Positions 43,885-52,913 are shown, counted from the stretch's first letter. The stretch: 64,000 nt of DNA from CAZENU01 sp965222125 (GCA_965222125.1 CBDCTC010000005.1:434001-498000); one strand, 5' to 3'. Notes: generated by a model from the sequence alone, not told the origin. Translations and numbers: made by a program.

Positions 43885-43973
43885 GCTTCGGCTGGGCGCG
43901 CGATGCGCAACGAGCCACACCCCGATAGGTGTATGTTGGGGGTGTGCTTCGGCTGGGCGCGCGATGCGCAACG
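43885..43973. repeat. 28-bp direct repeats flanking a hairpin
   Basis: GCTTCGGCTGGGCGCGCGAT followed by GCGCAACG occurs at 43885-43912 and again identically at 43946-43973. Between them CACACCCC...GGGGTGTG can form an 8-bp stem with a loop of about 15 nt (43916-43946). The repeat lies between the divergent mnmA and the small-protein gene. Function unknown; possible regulatory site or remnant of a tandem repeat. Confidence 0.8.
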
Positions 43974-44064
43974 GGTGCGCGGGCTGATAGAATCTACACG
44001 AACCGGCCGTGCCGCGCCGGCAGGCGCGGCCAACAACAGAACGAACACGGCGAGGGGTTAGACG

Positions 44065-44262
44065 TTGAAGTACGCGGAGATGGACTCGGTAGAGGCAGGG
44101 CTGAAGTTCAAAACGGTCAGCGGGATCATGGTTGAGACCACCGGCTCGACGACGCTGGTGGATTCGCACGACGTGTACGTCCACGAAGTCGTGATAACCG
44201 AGGGCGTCGGCGAGGGCGAGACGTACCTGTACAACCTCGACTCGGGCGAGCTGGTCGACTAG
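44065..44262 (+). CDS. Small unknown protein upstream of DUF4178
   Basis: 65 residues from a TTG at 44065, preceded by GAGGGG at normal distance. Acidic and beta-rich ('VEAGLKFKTVSGIMVETTGSTTLVDSHDVYVHEVVITEG'). No family recognised. The 65-bp gap to the DUF4178 gene on the same strand and the shared TTG start suggest one operon (this gene, DUF4178, DUF350). Confidence 0.6.
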   Translation: MKYAEMDSVEAGLKFKTVSGIMVETTGSTTLVDSHDVYVHEVVITEGVGEGETYLYNLDSGELVD

Positions 44263-44327
44263 GATAGGCGTCGTATCGTCGCGTAGTCCGCCTGGAACGT
44301 CTGGTAGCCCCGGTCGGGAGGCTTGTT

Positions 44328-44897
44328 TTGCTGCGGTCTTTGTTCGGCAGGAAGAAGAAGCGTCCCGCGTCCACAGAGACGACGGAGACGATCTCGGACG
44401 CGCGGCTAGGGGACGTGTTCACGATTTCGAGCGCATCGGTGACGCATGCCGACGCCTACTTCATCGTGGAGAAGGTCAACCGGTACGAAAGCCAAGCCGG
44501 CGAGGCTCACGAGCTGCTGGGCGTCGACGGCGACACGCGACTGTGGGTAGAGTGGTCGGGCCTCGGCAGCACCCTCTCCATAGCGGTCCGACCGGAGGAA
44601 CGGCCGATGAGCATAGAACGGCTGGGGCTCACGGAGGCCGACCTGCAACGGATGGACGAGGAGCACTCGCTGGACAACGGCTTCGAGTACGACGGCACGC
44701 GTTACCACTACGGAAACAGCGGAGAGTCGTTCTTCTTCGAGGACGGCGCCGGTGAGGGCCACGGGTTCTACAACTGGGAGTTCGCGGACTACGACCAGAT
44801 ACGGTTCGCGTCCATCTCCAAGTGGGAAAGCACTCCCTTTGAGGCGTATCTGAGCGAGTCGGTCTCTCCGGAGAGCATTGCGGTGTATCGGCAGTAG
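44328..44897 (+). CDS. DUF4178 protein
   Basis: 189 residues from a TTG at 44328 with GGGAGG upstream. A basic N-terminus (MLRSLFGRKKKRP) is followed by 'ARLGDVFTISSASVTHADAYFIVEKVNRYE', then 'GDTRLWVEWSGLGSTLSIAV' and 'GFYNWEFADYDQIRFASISKWE'. This is the DUF4178 pattern of aromatic beta strands. Genes of this family often sit beside DUF350 membrane proteins and polyamine genes; here DUF350 follows 26 bp downstream. Biochemical role unknown. Confidence 0.8.
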   Translation: MLRSLFGRKKKRPASTETTETISDARLGDVFTISSASVTHADAYFIVEKVNRYESQAGEAHELLGVDGDTRLWVEWSGLGSTLSIAVRPEERPMSIERLGLTEADLQRMDEEHSLDNGFEYDGTRYHYGNSGESFFFEDGAGEGHGFYNWEFADYDQIRFASISKWESTPFEAYLSESVSPESIAVYRQ

Positions 44898-44923
44898 TCG
44901 ACGGTCGCAGGCAGGAGGTCCCA

Positions 44924-45859
44924 ATGGAAGGTTTTCTGGATGCCCTGGTAGATACGCTGGAGTTTTTCCCGAAAGGGCTGATCTACGTTGCCGTAGGCCT
45001 GGCCGTTCTGTTCCTCGCGAAGGTCGTCCAGGACCTGGTGACGCGGTACAGCATCAACCAGCAGGTGACGGGCGAGAACAACGCCGCGTTGGGCCTGAGC
45101 CTGGCGGGGTACTACCTCGGCGTCGTCTTCGTGTTCGTCGGCGCCCTGTACCAGCCCCTCTCGGTGATACGTGACGACGACTGGAAGCCGACGAGCGCCG
45201 GATATTGGGGCGAGGTGCTCGAGGTGCTCATCTACGCCCTGGTCGGCATCGTCGTGCTGAACGTGGCGCGAATAGTGGTCGACCGCCTGGTGCTCCATAC
45301 ATTCCAGACCGAGAAGGAGATCGTAGAGAAGCGCAACATCGGCGCTGGAGCGGTCGAGTTCGGCGTGTACCTGGCCACGGGGCTGGTCATCGCCGGGTCG
45401 ATCGCCGGCACCGGCTCTACCGAAGCTGCCGGGACCGATGTGAGCGCCCTGAACTCCGCGCTGCGGTCGCTGGTGTTCCTCGGCCTGGGTATGGCCGTGC
45501 TGATCCTGTACAGCCTGTTCTACCAGCTCACCACGTCGTACGACCTCCACGAGGAGATAGAGCAGGGCAACACCGCGGTCGGCGTCGCCCTCGCCGGGAA
45601 CCTGATCGCCATCGGGCTGGTGACGTTCAAGGCGGTCTTTGGGGAGTTCGTGGGCTGGGCCGAGAGCCTGGCCGGCTTCCTGGTATTCGCCGTCCTGGGC
45701 TTCGCGCTGCTGTTCGTGGTGCGGCAGATCGCCGACGTCGTGCTGCTGCCCGGCGCAAAGCTCCAGAAGGAGCTGTCCGCGGACCGCAACCTCGGGGTCG
45801 CCTTCATCATCAGCGCCGTGGTGATCAGCTCCTCGCTGATCCTGTATTTCGCGATCTGA
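44924..45859 (+). CDS. DUF350 integral membrane protein (two repeats)
   Basis: 311 residues from ATG 44924 with AGGAGG upstream. Eight or so transmembrane helices arranged as two DUF350 repeats: 'NAALGLSLAGYYLGVVFVF' and 'NTAVGVALAGNLIAIGLV' are the two copies of the conserved N(T/A)A.G..LAG motif. Third gene of the TTG-started cluster. Members (YjfL family) are linked to stress and polyamine clusters; the transported species is unknown. Confidence 0.88.
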   Translation: MEGFLDALVDTLEFFPKGLIYVAVGLAVLFLAKVVQDLVTRYSINQQVTGENNAALGLSLAGYYLGVVFVFVGALYQPLSVIRDDDWKPTSAGYWGEVLEVLIYALVGIVVLNVARIVVDRLVLHTFQTEKEIVEKRNIGAGAVEFGVYLATGLVIAGSIAGTGSTEAAGTDVSALNSALRSLVFLGLGMAVLILYSLFYQLTTSYDLHEEIEQGNTAVGVALAGNLIAIGLVTFKAVFGEFVGWAESLAGFLVFAVLGFALLFVVRQIADVVLLPGAKLQKELSADRNLGVAFIISAVVISSSLILYFAI

Positions 45860-45995
45860 AGCGTCCGGGTCGGCCTGCAGATACGCCACGCCCGCGCATC
45901 GCCGCGGCGTTGACTGGGGTATAGGCCGCTGCTACACTCAGCGCGCCAAAATCGACCCCGCGCTGAGAGGCGGGGACAGAGCGAGGAAAACCCAC

Positions 45996-46775
45996 ATGGG
46001 TCAGGTAGACCTGGATTTCAAGCCCGCGGTACCGGTATTCGACGCAGACGTCGCGTTGGGGCGTAGGCACGACCGCCGCGTAGCCGTCGACAGCGTCGAG
46101 GGCACGCTGGAGGCGATGGACAAGGCGGGCGTCGACCGTGCCCACGTGTACGCCCCCCACGCCGCGGGGTACGACACTACCGAGGGCAACGAGCTCCTGA
46201 TGGCGACGATCGCCGGCCAGCCGCGGTTAGTGCCGCAGTTCGCGGCCAACCCATCGGTAGACGACCTGGAAGACTTCGAGGCCGCGTTCCGGGCCGCGGG
46301 CGCGCGTTCCATCCGCGTCGTCCCGGGCATCCACAACTACCCGTTCCGCGACTGGATCGTCAAGCCGTGGATGGAGTGGTTGGCCAAGGAGAATATCCCG
46401 CTGTGGATCCCGGTCGCCTACGACTTCCTCAGCCACGACGGCGCGGTGGACCCGTCCGAGGTCTACGACACGATGGCGGCCAACCCCGGCGTCACCGCGG
46501 TGCTGGCCGAGGTCCACTACAGGCAGACTATGTGGGCGCTGCCGATGCTCAAGAGTCTTCCCAACCTGATGATCGAGGTCTCCAGGCTCGTCACCACCGA
46601 CGGCATACCCAAGTTTCTTGCGGCGGTCGGGGAGCAGAGGGTGATGTACGGCTCGCGCTTCCCCGACGCGCCGATGGCCCCGAACCTCTACTACCTGCAC
46701 CGCTGCGGGCTGAGCGATCAGGGCCTCGCGGACGTCTGCGCCGGCAACTTGGACCGGCTGCTGGGGACGGACTAG
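45996..46775 (+). CDS. Amidohydrolase-fold protein lacking the N-terminal HxH
   Basis: 259 residues. It aligns with the amidohydrolase-2 (COG2159) TIM barrel, with 'GTLEAMDKAGVDRAHVYAPHAAGYDTTEGNELLM', 'RSIRVVPGIHNYPFRD' and 'VMYGSRFPDAPMAPNLYYL'. Where active members have HxH at the end of strand 1 it reads 'VFDADVALG', and the final Asp of 'YGSD' is Arg. It therefore probably lacks a metal centre. The next gene is an intact homologue 1 bp away, so the pair may act as a heteromer. Confidence 0.8.
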   Translation: MGQVDLDFKPAVPVFDADVALGRRHDRRVAVDSVEGTLEAMDKAGVDRAHVYAPHAAGYDTTEGNELLMATIAGQPRLVPQFAANPSVDDLEDFEAAFRAAGARSIRVVPGIHNYPFRDWIVKPWMEWLAKENIPLWIPVAYDFLSHDGAVDPSEVYDTMAANPGVTAVLAEVHYRQTMWALPMLKSLPNLMIEVSRLVTTDGIPKFLAAVGEQRVMYGSRFPDAPMAPNLYYLHRCGLSDQGLADVCAGNLDRLLGTD

Positions 46776-46776
46776 C

Positions 46777-47538
46777 ATGGACACTCCCGTAGTCGACTTC
46801 CACTGCCACGTCGGTCGCCAGGGCAAGATCGGCGTGGACGACGAGCCCGAACGCTATCTGAGGATCCTCGACGCCGCGGGCGTGGACATCGGCTGCGTCA
46901 ACTGCGTCTTCCTCGGCGACGCCAGGAGGGGCAACGACGCCGTCGCCAGATTCGTCGACGAGAGGCCGGACAGATTCGTCGGCGCCGCGTTTGTGACGCC
47001 GCACTACCCGGAGGAGTGCGTCGCGGAGCTCGACCGCTGCTTCGACGAGCTCGGGATGAAGTTCATCAAGATATACCCGGACTACTACGGCAAGGCCAAT
47101 GACGACCCCGATTATTTCCCGATTTACGAGTGGGCGAACGACCGGGGCGCCGCGATCATGGGCCACGCGACCTTCCTCTTCGACCCGCCGCACCTCGACA
47201 TACCGGCCCGGTTCCTGGGACTTCACGAGCGCTTCCCCAATGTGACGTGGGTGATCGCCCATGCGGGCAACGATACCGAAGGCCAGATCGGCGCGGTTGA
47301 GGCCGCGCAACGGTGCGACAAGGTCGTCTTGGAGACCTGCACGTCGTGGGGTGAGCATGGCACCATCGAGCGGCTGGTGAACGGGGCCGGCGAAGACCGG
47401 GTCATTTACGGCTCGGACATGCCGCTGATGGACGCGCGGCTTCAGATCGGCAGGATCGTGACGGCCGACATCTCGGAAGAGGCGAAGCGAAAGGTGCTCG
47501 GCTTGAACACGATGCGGCTGCTGGGCCTGGAGCTGTAG
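46777..47538 (+). CDS. Amidohydrolase-2 family metal-dependent hydrolase/decarboxylase
   Basis: 253 residues. Metal-binding HxH in 'VVDFHCHVGRQG' (about 8-13), a His in 'MGHATFLFD' (about 130), a His in 'WVIAHAGND' (about 163) and an Asp in 'IYGSDMPLMDARLQIG' (about 214) complete the centre. It follows a degenerate paralogue on the same strand. Members include aminocarboxymuconate-semialdehyde decarboxylase-like and lactonase-like enzymes; this substrate is unknown. Confidence 0.88.
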   Translation: MDTPVVDFHCHVGRQGKIGVDDEPERYLRILDAAGVDIGCVNCVFLGDARRGNDAVARFVDERPDRFVGAAFVTPHYPEECVAELDRCFDELGMKFIKIYPDYYGKANDDPDYFPIYEWANDRGAAIMGHATFLFDPPHLDIPARFLGLHERFPNVTWVIAHAGNDTEGQIGAVEAAQRCDKVVLETCTSWGEHGTIERLVNGAGEDRVIYGSDMPLMDARLQIGRIVTADISEEAKRKVLGLNTMRLLGLEL

Positions 47539-47604
47539 CCGCCTGCGCCACGCGACATACGTGACACCCCAGGTCCCAGATCCGTCGAGAAACAGGAGCG
47601 TGAC

Positions 47605-48849
47605 ATGACAGACCAGCTGGCGATACACGGCGGGACGCCGATCCGGACGAAGCCCTTTGGCCCGAGCCACGACTTCGGCGACGACGATGTGGCGGCCATA
47701 GCCGAGGTGATCAAGACCGGCAACATCAGCAAGGGGCCCAAGATCGACGAGTTCGAGCGGCGGTTCGCGGAGAGGCACGGCGTCAAGTACGCCGTCACCG
47801 TCAGCTCCGGGACGGCCGCGATGCACACGTGCGTCGGCGCGGTCAACCCCGATCCGGGCTCGGAGATCATCACGACGCCGTGGACGTCGGGCGGGACGCT
47901 GATCGGAACGTTGCTGCACAACTGCGTGCCGATCTTCGCGGACATCGACGACACGTACTGTCTGGACCCGGCGGACGTCGAGAGCAAGATAACGCCGCGC
48001 ACGCGCGCCATCATGCCGGTCCATCTGGGCGGCAACCCGGCTGAGATGGGCCCGCTGCAGGACATCGCCCGGCGTCACAACCTGTTCCTGATCGAGGACT
48101 GCTGCCAGTCGCACTTCGCCGAGTATCAGGGCCAGACCGTGGGTTCGATCGGCGACATCGCGGGATTCAGCTTCGGCGGCAAGCACCTGTCGGCCGGCAT
48201 GGGCGGCATCGTGCTCACCAACAACCGGTCGCTGTGGGAGCGCGCGATCCTGTTCCGCGACGCCGCGCTGCCGCGGGCGAACGGCCCGTACGAGGGCCGG
48301 CCGTACGCGAACTACTTCCTGGCCCCGAACTACAAGATCAACGACATCATCGGCGCGCTGCTGCTGAACCAGCTCGACAAGGTCGACGGCTACATCGAGA
48401 ACAAGATACGCGACGCCAACAACATCATCGAAGGCGTCTCCGACCTCGACGAGATCACCCCGCAGAAGGTCCGCCCCGGAGACCGGCACACCTACTGGTC
48501 GCTGGGCTTCACGATTGACACCGACCGGCTAGGCTGCGACGCAAACGAGTTCGCCGAGGCCGTCAGCGCGGAGGGCGTGCCGTTCGGAGGGCCCTACATC
48601 GGGACTCCGGACCACGGCCCGCTCTACCGGAACCGGTTCCTCGCCGAGTCCCAGCTATACGGCAACAGCCACTTCCCGCTGAACATCGGCCGCGACAGGC
48701 CCGTTGACTACCGGCTGGTCGAGTGTCCGTACGGCGAGGCGCTGATGAGCCGCAACGTCGGCTTCTCCATGGTGCCCACGATGAGCGAGGACGACGTCGG
48801 GGACGTCATTCAGGCCCTGCGCAAGGTCGCGGGCCACTACCGCAAGTAG
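47605..48849 (+). CDS. DegT/DnrJ/EryC1/StrS-family aminotransferase
   Basis: 414 residues. 'VTVSSGTAAMHTCVGAV' binds PLP phosphate. 'IEDCCQSHFAEYQGQTVGSIGDIAGFSFGGKHLSAGMGG' contains the Asp that contacts the pyridine and the Lys (about residue 193) that forms the internal aldimine. Family members aminate keto-sugars in surface glycans and antibiotics. Here the neighbours are hydrolases rather than sugar genes, so the amino acceptor is open. Confidence 0.9.
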   Translation: MTDQLAIHGGTPIRTKPFGPSHDFGDDDVAAIAEVIKTGNISKGPKIDEFERRFAERHGVKYAVTVSSGTAAMHTCVGAVNPDPGSEIITTPWTSGGTLIGTLLHNCVPIFADIDDTYCLDPADVESKITPRTRAIMPVHLGGNPAEMGPLQDIARRHNLFLIEDCCQSHFAEYQGQTVGSIGDIAGFSFGGKHLSAGMGGIVLTNNRSLWERAILFRDAALPRANGPYEGRPYANYFLAPNYKINDIIGALLLNQLDKVDGYIENKIRDANNIIEGVSDLDEITPQKVRPGDRHTYWSLGFTIDTDRLGCDANEFAEAVSAEGVPFGGPYIGTPDHGPLYRNRFLAESQLYGNSHFPLNIGRDRPVDYRLVECPYGEALMSRNVGFSMVPTMSEDDVGDVIQALRKVAGHYRK

Positions 48850-48884
48850 GCGGAGACCGATCGCGGCGCCTGGCCGAGCGTCCC

Positions 48885-50459
48885 GTGGCTGACCTGCTGA
48901 TCGAGAACGGTCTCGTCGTCGACGGCAGCGGGTCGGCCGGATTCAGGGCCGCGGTCGTCATCGAAGGCGACACGCTCGCCGTACACCGCGGCGACACCTC
49001 CGGCATTGACGCGCGGCGCGTCATCGACGCCGCCGGGCTCGTCGTGTGCCCTGGATTCGTCGACCTGCACTCGCACGCCGGACTGACCATCCTCGGAGAG
49101 CCGCACCACGATCCCAAGGTGCGCCAGGGCGTAACCACCGAGCTCGTGGGCATAGACGGCATCTCCCACGCGCCGTTCAAGACCCGCGACGAGCTGCACC
49201 GCTACATCTGGCTCGACTCGGGACTGAACGGCTACCCGCCGATGCCGGCCGACTGGCTCACCGTCGCCGAGCTGCTGAGCAAGTACGACAACGGCGTCGC
49301 GGTGAACGTGGCGTACATCCTGGGCAACTCCCCGGTGCGGATCTGGTCGGTCGGCTGGTACGGCCGGCCCGCGACCGACGCCGAGCTGGAAGACATGAAG
49401 GCGGTCGCCAGAGAGGCGATGGAAGAGGGCGCGTGGGGGCTGTCCACCGGCCTCGACTACGAGCCGGGCGCCTTCGCGGACACCGACGAGCTTGTGGCGC
49501 TCTCGGAGACCGTCGCCGGCCTGGGCGGCTTCTACCACACGCATACCCGGTCGGACCTGCGCGCGAAGGGGCGGCTGGCGCCGTGGGAGGAGGCGGTGGA
49601 GATCGGCCGCCGCGGCGGCATCCCCGTTCACCTGACGCACTACCGGCAGGGCAGGCAGGGCCAGGGCAGCCACCTGGACTATCTCGGCCTCGTCGAAGAC
49701 GCGAGGGCCGAAGGACTGGACGTTACGTTCGACTGCTACTCATACCCCTATTCAGGCACGACACCGGCCATCGTCTTCCCGGCGTGGTCGAAGGACGGCG
49801 GCCCGGAGCGACTAGTGGCTGCCCTGAAGGACCCGGACGACCGCGCCCGAATCGTGAGGGAGTTGCCGCGAGCGGAGCTGGAGAACAGCTGGCTGCACAA
49901 CTTCAACCGGCCGGGGAACAAACGCTACGACGGCCGGCTGCTGACCGACGTCGCCGAAATGCGAAGCCAGGAGCCCGCCGACGCGCTGTGCGACCTGATG
50001 GACGAGGAGAATTTGGGCATCTCGATGGTCGGGCTGGGCACGAACGCGCACACGCTTCCAGCGTTCGTGTCGCACCCGTGCGGCATGATCGCAAGCGACG
50101 CGATCCTGTTCGGCGAGTACCCCAACCCTCGAACCTATGGCTGCTTTCCGCTGGTGCTGGCCGAGTTCGTCCGCGCCGAAAAACACCTGCGGCTCCCGGA
50201 GGCGATTCGCAAGATGACCTGGTTCCCGGCACAGCGGCTGGGCCTGCCCGACCGGGGACTGCTGCGGGACGGCTACCGGGCTGACATCGTGGTCTTCGAC
50301 CCGATGGCGGTAAGAACGGACGCCACCCTGGAGGACCCGAAGCGGTACCCGGTCGGGATCGAATACGTGATCGTCAACGGGCAGCCGGTCATAGACCGGG
50401 GCGAGAACACGGGGGCATTGCCCGGGCGCGCGCTGCGCAGGGGACGGCCGCGCACCTAG
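48885..50459 (+). CDS. N-acyl-D-amino-acid deacylase (D-aminoacylase family)
   Basis: 524 residues from the GTG at 48885, giving 'VADLLIENGLVVDGSGSAGFRAAVVIEGD', the normal family start. Metal-binding 'GFVDLHSHAGLTI' (about 66-72), 'HTHTRSDL' (about 217) and 'CGMIASDAILFGEYPNPRTYGCFPLVLAEFV' (Asp about 410) match D-aminoacylases. It hydrolyses N-acyl-D-amino acids or related amides. The stop TAG is part of the CTAG that borders MITE copy 1, so the C-terminus might have been set by that insertion. Confidence 0.9.
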   Translation: MADLLIENGLVVDGSGSAGFRAAVVIEGDTLAVHRGDTSGIDARRVIDAAGLVVCPGFVDLHSHAGLTILGEPHHDPKVRQGVTTELVGIDGISHAPFKTRDELHRYIWLDSGLNGYPPMPADWLTVAELLSKYDNGVAVNVAYILGNSPVRIWSVGWYGRPATDAELEDMKAVAREAMEEGAWGLSTGLDYEPGAFADTDELVALSETVAGLGGFYHTHTRSDLRAKGRLAPWEEAVEIGRRGGIPVHLTHYRQGRQGQGSHLDYLGLVEDARAEGLDVTFDCYSYPYSGTTPAIVFPAWSKDGGPERLVAALKDPDDRARIVRELPRAELENSWLHNFNRPGNKRYDGRLLTDVAEMRSQEPADALCDLMDEENLGISMVGLGTNAHTLPAFVSHPCGMIASDAILFGEYPNPRTYGCFPLVLAEFVRAEKHLRLPEAIRKMTWFPAQRLGLPDRGLLRDGYRADIVVFDPMAVRTDATLEDPKRYPVGIEYVIVNGQPVIDRGENTGALPGRALRRGRPRT

Positions 50460-50630
50460 AAGTCTGGCCGGAAAGTCATTGGCCGGGTTCCGCACTACCC
50501 AAAGCAGACGTATTACGGTCTTATACGACATGACAATATATGAATTGCGTTTCACAAACCCACTATTACATCGATAGTCGACGGTAAGCAAACGACGGCT
50601 TGGGAAGAATCGGGGTTTCCGTCCGAGTTT
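50460..50630. mobile_element. MITE-like repeat, copy 1
   Basis: About 171 bp, no coding capacity. It is nearly identical to 58167-58338. CTAG flanks it at 50456-50459 and 50631-50634. Its ends are imperfectly complementary: AGTCTGGCCGGAAAGTC near the left, ACTCGGACGGAAACCC as reverse complement of the right, sharing GG-CGGAAA. The left CTAG overlaps the stop codon of the D-aminoacylase gene. Confidence 0.75.
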
Positions 50631-50694
50631 CTAGGCGAGGTCTGCGATGGGGGAGACCCGCCTCGGTGCCGAGACAACTCTCCCCACTTCCTTA

Positions 50695-51543
50695 GAGGGT
50701 GTGTGAGAAGTTCAAATCAGGTTGGTGCTAAGCGTCGGAGCATGAGATGAATCATAGCTATGTGGATCCAGGCCTCCGTTGTATCGGACAGAGCTTCGTA
50801 GTCCTTGCTCAGCCGACGGCACCTGCTGAGCCACGCGAATGTTCGTTCAACTACCCATCTTCGCGGCAGCACCTGAAAGTGGTGGCTGTCCCTGGGGCGC
50901 TTGACAATCTCGAGCGCCCAGCCTGTCAGGGCCCAGACCCACTCGATCAGCTTTCCAGCATAGCCAGCATCGGCCCAGATCAACCTCATGCGGGGAAACC
51001 GCCCTATCAATTTATCGATGACCAGCTTCGCTCCATCTCTATCCTGGATATTGGCAGGATGCACTACCACCGCCAGCAGCAACCCCATGGTATCTACAAT
51101 GATGTGTCGCTTTCGACCGTTGACCTTCTTGCCAGCGTCATAGCCACGAGGCCCCCTTTTTCCGTCGTCTTAACAGACTGGCTGTCTATGATGGCCGCGC
51201 TAGGTGTTGGGTTGCTGCCTTCGGCCTTCCGAACTTTGGGCCGCAGGGCCTCATGGACTCGTTCCCATGTACCATCCTGTCTCCATTCCCGAAAATACCA
51301 CCACACGGTGCCCCAAGGCGGGAGGTCATGCGGCAGGGCTCGCCACGTGCAGCCGTTGCGCAGAACGTACACAATGCCGTTGACGACCTCCCGTAGGTCT
51401 ACAGTACGTGGCCTTCCCCCGGTCTTGGCTGATGGGAGTAGGGAAGCCAGAACATCCCACTGTTCGTCGGTCAGGTCGCTGGGGTATGGTTTGCGTTTCA
51501 TACCTCCATTCTAATACATGTCCAAGACTTATCACACATCCTC
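50695..51543 (-). mobile_element. IS5-family (IS1031-like) element, 849 bp
   Basis: Terminal repeats GAGGGTGTGTGAGAAGT and the complement of GAGGATGTGTGATAAGT, flanked by a TTA duplication (50692-50694 and 51544-51546), fitting the 3-bp YNR target of this subgroup. It carries one transposase in two frames. Sits shortly downstream of MITE copy 1. Confidence 0.88.
50717..51501 (-). CDS. IS5-family transposase, frameshifted in two parts
   Basis: The first frame starts MKRKPYPSDLTDEQWDVLASLLP (51501) and includes 'TWRALPHDLPPWGTVWWYFREW' and the first Asp in 'AAIIDSQSVKTTEK'. The second frame continues after 'GPRGYDAGKKVNGRKRHIIVD' with the second Asp in 'IWADAGYAG' and Glu in 'RRWVVERTFAWL', to 50717. 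The junction lies on AAAAAGGGGG at about 51155-51165, where a -1 shift joins the frames, so programmed frameshifting is likely and the element may be active. Confidence 0.85.
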
Positions 51544-51546
51544 TTA

Positions 51547-51838
51547 GACCCTCTATACCCGCAACCCGATTGACCTGAGTGGCCCCACGCTTCGTCGGGG
51601 GCACTCGGGGTAGTCCGGTCTACCGACCAGAGGCTAGATCCGCTTTCGAGGAGCTGCTACGGGTTGGATCTCCGGTTCAGGTCGAGGTGGAGGTCCAGCC
51701 GCGCGCCGTAGATGTCCCGCAGAATAGCGGTCGTATCGATATGGGCCATTTCATGTCTCCGTGTCCGGAAGTGTCTGCGCCAGGCTCGGGCGAGTCAAGC
51801 ACGGGGCGCGTGATATATTAGGCACCCATTGGAGGAAA
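51547..51838. other. Intergenic; possible short gene relic
   Basis: About 290 bp. The minus strand from about 51746 reads MAHIDTTAILRDIYGARLDL then hits a stop within 30 codons, perhaps the start of a gene cut off by transposition. No family could be assigned, and no clear promoter is visible for the following lipoprotein-like gene. Confidence 0.35.
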
Positions 51839-52375
51839 ATGGACCAGCTTACTGAGCAACAGCGGCGACGGATCTACGAGGAAGAGAAGAAGAAGGACGA
51901 GGCCAACCGCCGCCACGCGACCAATCGCAGGAGCGTGGGATGCCTTGTGGCCGTCGGACTCGTGCTGCTGTTGATCGCCTTGGTTCCGGTCCTGGGCAGG
52001 AGCGGCGCGTTCGGCGGGCTATTGAGTAGGAGCGACGGCGAGGCGCCGACCGTCACCCCGGCTCTCACGCACGTCCCCGCGCCCGCGGCGGGTGCCCGGA
52101 CGTCCTTCGGGGACGGCGCGTGGCTCGTCGGGCCCGAGGTGGAGCCCGGCACGTACCGGACTGATGGGCCCAGCTCGCGGTGCTACTGGTCGCGCCTGGC
52201 CGAGTTCAGCAACGTCAAGGCCTTCATAGACCGCTCGAAGGCCGCGTCGGGGTCCGGCCTCGGCCCGGAGGTCGGCGCGGACCAGGTGATCGTCGTCATG
52301 ATACGCGAGAGCGACGCCGCATTCGAGACGATCGCATGCGGAACGTGGAGCCGCGTGGAGGAGTCGGGACAGTAG
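51839..52375 (+). CDS. Single-pass membrane protein with extracytoplasmic domain
   Basis: 178 residues from ATG 51839; GGAGG stands close upstream. A charged cytoplasmic N-terminus (QQRRRIYEEEKKKDEANRR) is followed by one membrane helix (VGCLVAVGLVLLLIALVPVLG, about 32-52), a Ser/Thr/Pro-rich linker, and an outer domain with 'GDGAWLVGPEVEPGTYRTDGP..CYWSRL' (about 95-125). That last pattern recurs in actinobacterial and Chloroflexi surface proteins of unknown function. The two Cys residues of the outer domain (SRCYW and TIACGTW) may form a disulphide. Confidence 0.7.
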   Translation: MDQLTEQQRRRIYEEEKKKDEANRRHATNRRSVGCLVAVGLVLLLIALVPVLGRSGAFGGLLSRSDGEAPTVTPALTHVPAPAAGARTSFGDGAWLVGPEVEPGTYRTDGPSSRCYWSRLAEFSNVKAFIDRSKAASGSGLGPEVGADQVIVVMIRESDAAFETIACGTWSRVEESGQ

Positions 52376-52455
52376 ACCAGGGGACGGCGTGGCCCCAAGC
52401 CCGCGGCCGAGGACGACCGTGTTCGAGAGGGATGTACTCGCGGTCCTGCCGGCGG

Positions 52456-52794
52456 CTAGTCGTATCTGCGGAAGGCGTGGTTTGCGGTCAGACCCGTCGT
52501 CAGCGGCATGGTCACGAGCCAGCCGATGTAGAGGGTGAGGAACGTGACCGCGAGGAGGGTGAAACCCCACTTGCGCTGCCCGTAGATGATCAGTCCGACC
52601 CCGGGAAGGGCGAAGTTGATGACCAGGGCCAAGGCGGCGGTGGCTGGCCGTTTGCTGGCGTCGGAAACGTCGACTTCGTAGTGCAGCGGCTTCGCGTACT
52701 TGGGCTTCGCGTCGGCCGCGCGCTTCTTGGCCGCCCTGCGCCGGCGCGCCTCCCAGTCCGCTCGTGTTCGTGGGCCTTTGCGGAGAAAATTCAT
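52456..52794 (-). CDS. Small two-helix membrane protein (TM2-like)
   Basis: 112 residues. A basic N-terminal third (RTRADWEARRRRAAKKRAAD) precedes two hydrophobic helices: 'ATAALALVINFALPGVGLIIYGQ' and 'WGFTLLAVTFLTLYIGWLVTM'. The 'PGVG..YGQRKWG' turn resembles TM2-type proteins. Convergent with the preceding gene; function unknown. Confidence 0.65.
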   Translation of the reverse strand: MNFLRKGPRTRADWEARRRRAAKKRAADAKPKYAKPLHYEVDVSDASKRPATAALALVINFALPGVGLIIYGQRKWGFTLLAVTFLTLYIGWLVTMPLTTGLTANHAFRRYD

Positions 52795-52878
52795 CCTTCA
52801 GCGTCCGCCTTTACGCAGCAGGGTCTAACGACAGTGTATTGCCAGACCGGGCTGGACGCAACTTGATCTGGGTCTTTG

Positions 52879-52907
52879 TTGACTAACCGCAGATATCTTC
52901 CTATAAT
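52879..52907 (+). promoter_or_regulatory. Consensus promoter of padR, leaderless-type
   Basis: TTGACT (52879-52884), a 17-bp spacer and TATAAT (52902-52907). The ATG of the padR gene begins at 52914, six bases after the -10 box, where transcription would start. There is no Shine-Dalgarno sequence, so the mRNA is probably leaderless. Confidence 0.75.
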
Positions 52908-52913
52908 CTCCTC

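Noticed and set aside
43822..44184. N-terminal extension of MnmA
   Set aside because: The extension covers the 28-bp repeats and has no homology; the PP-loop starts normally after ATG 43821.
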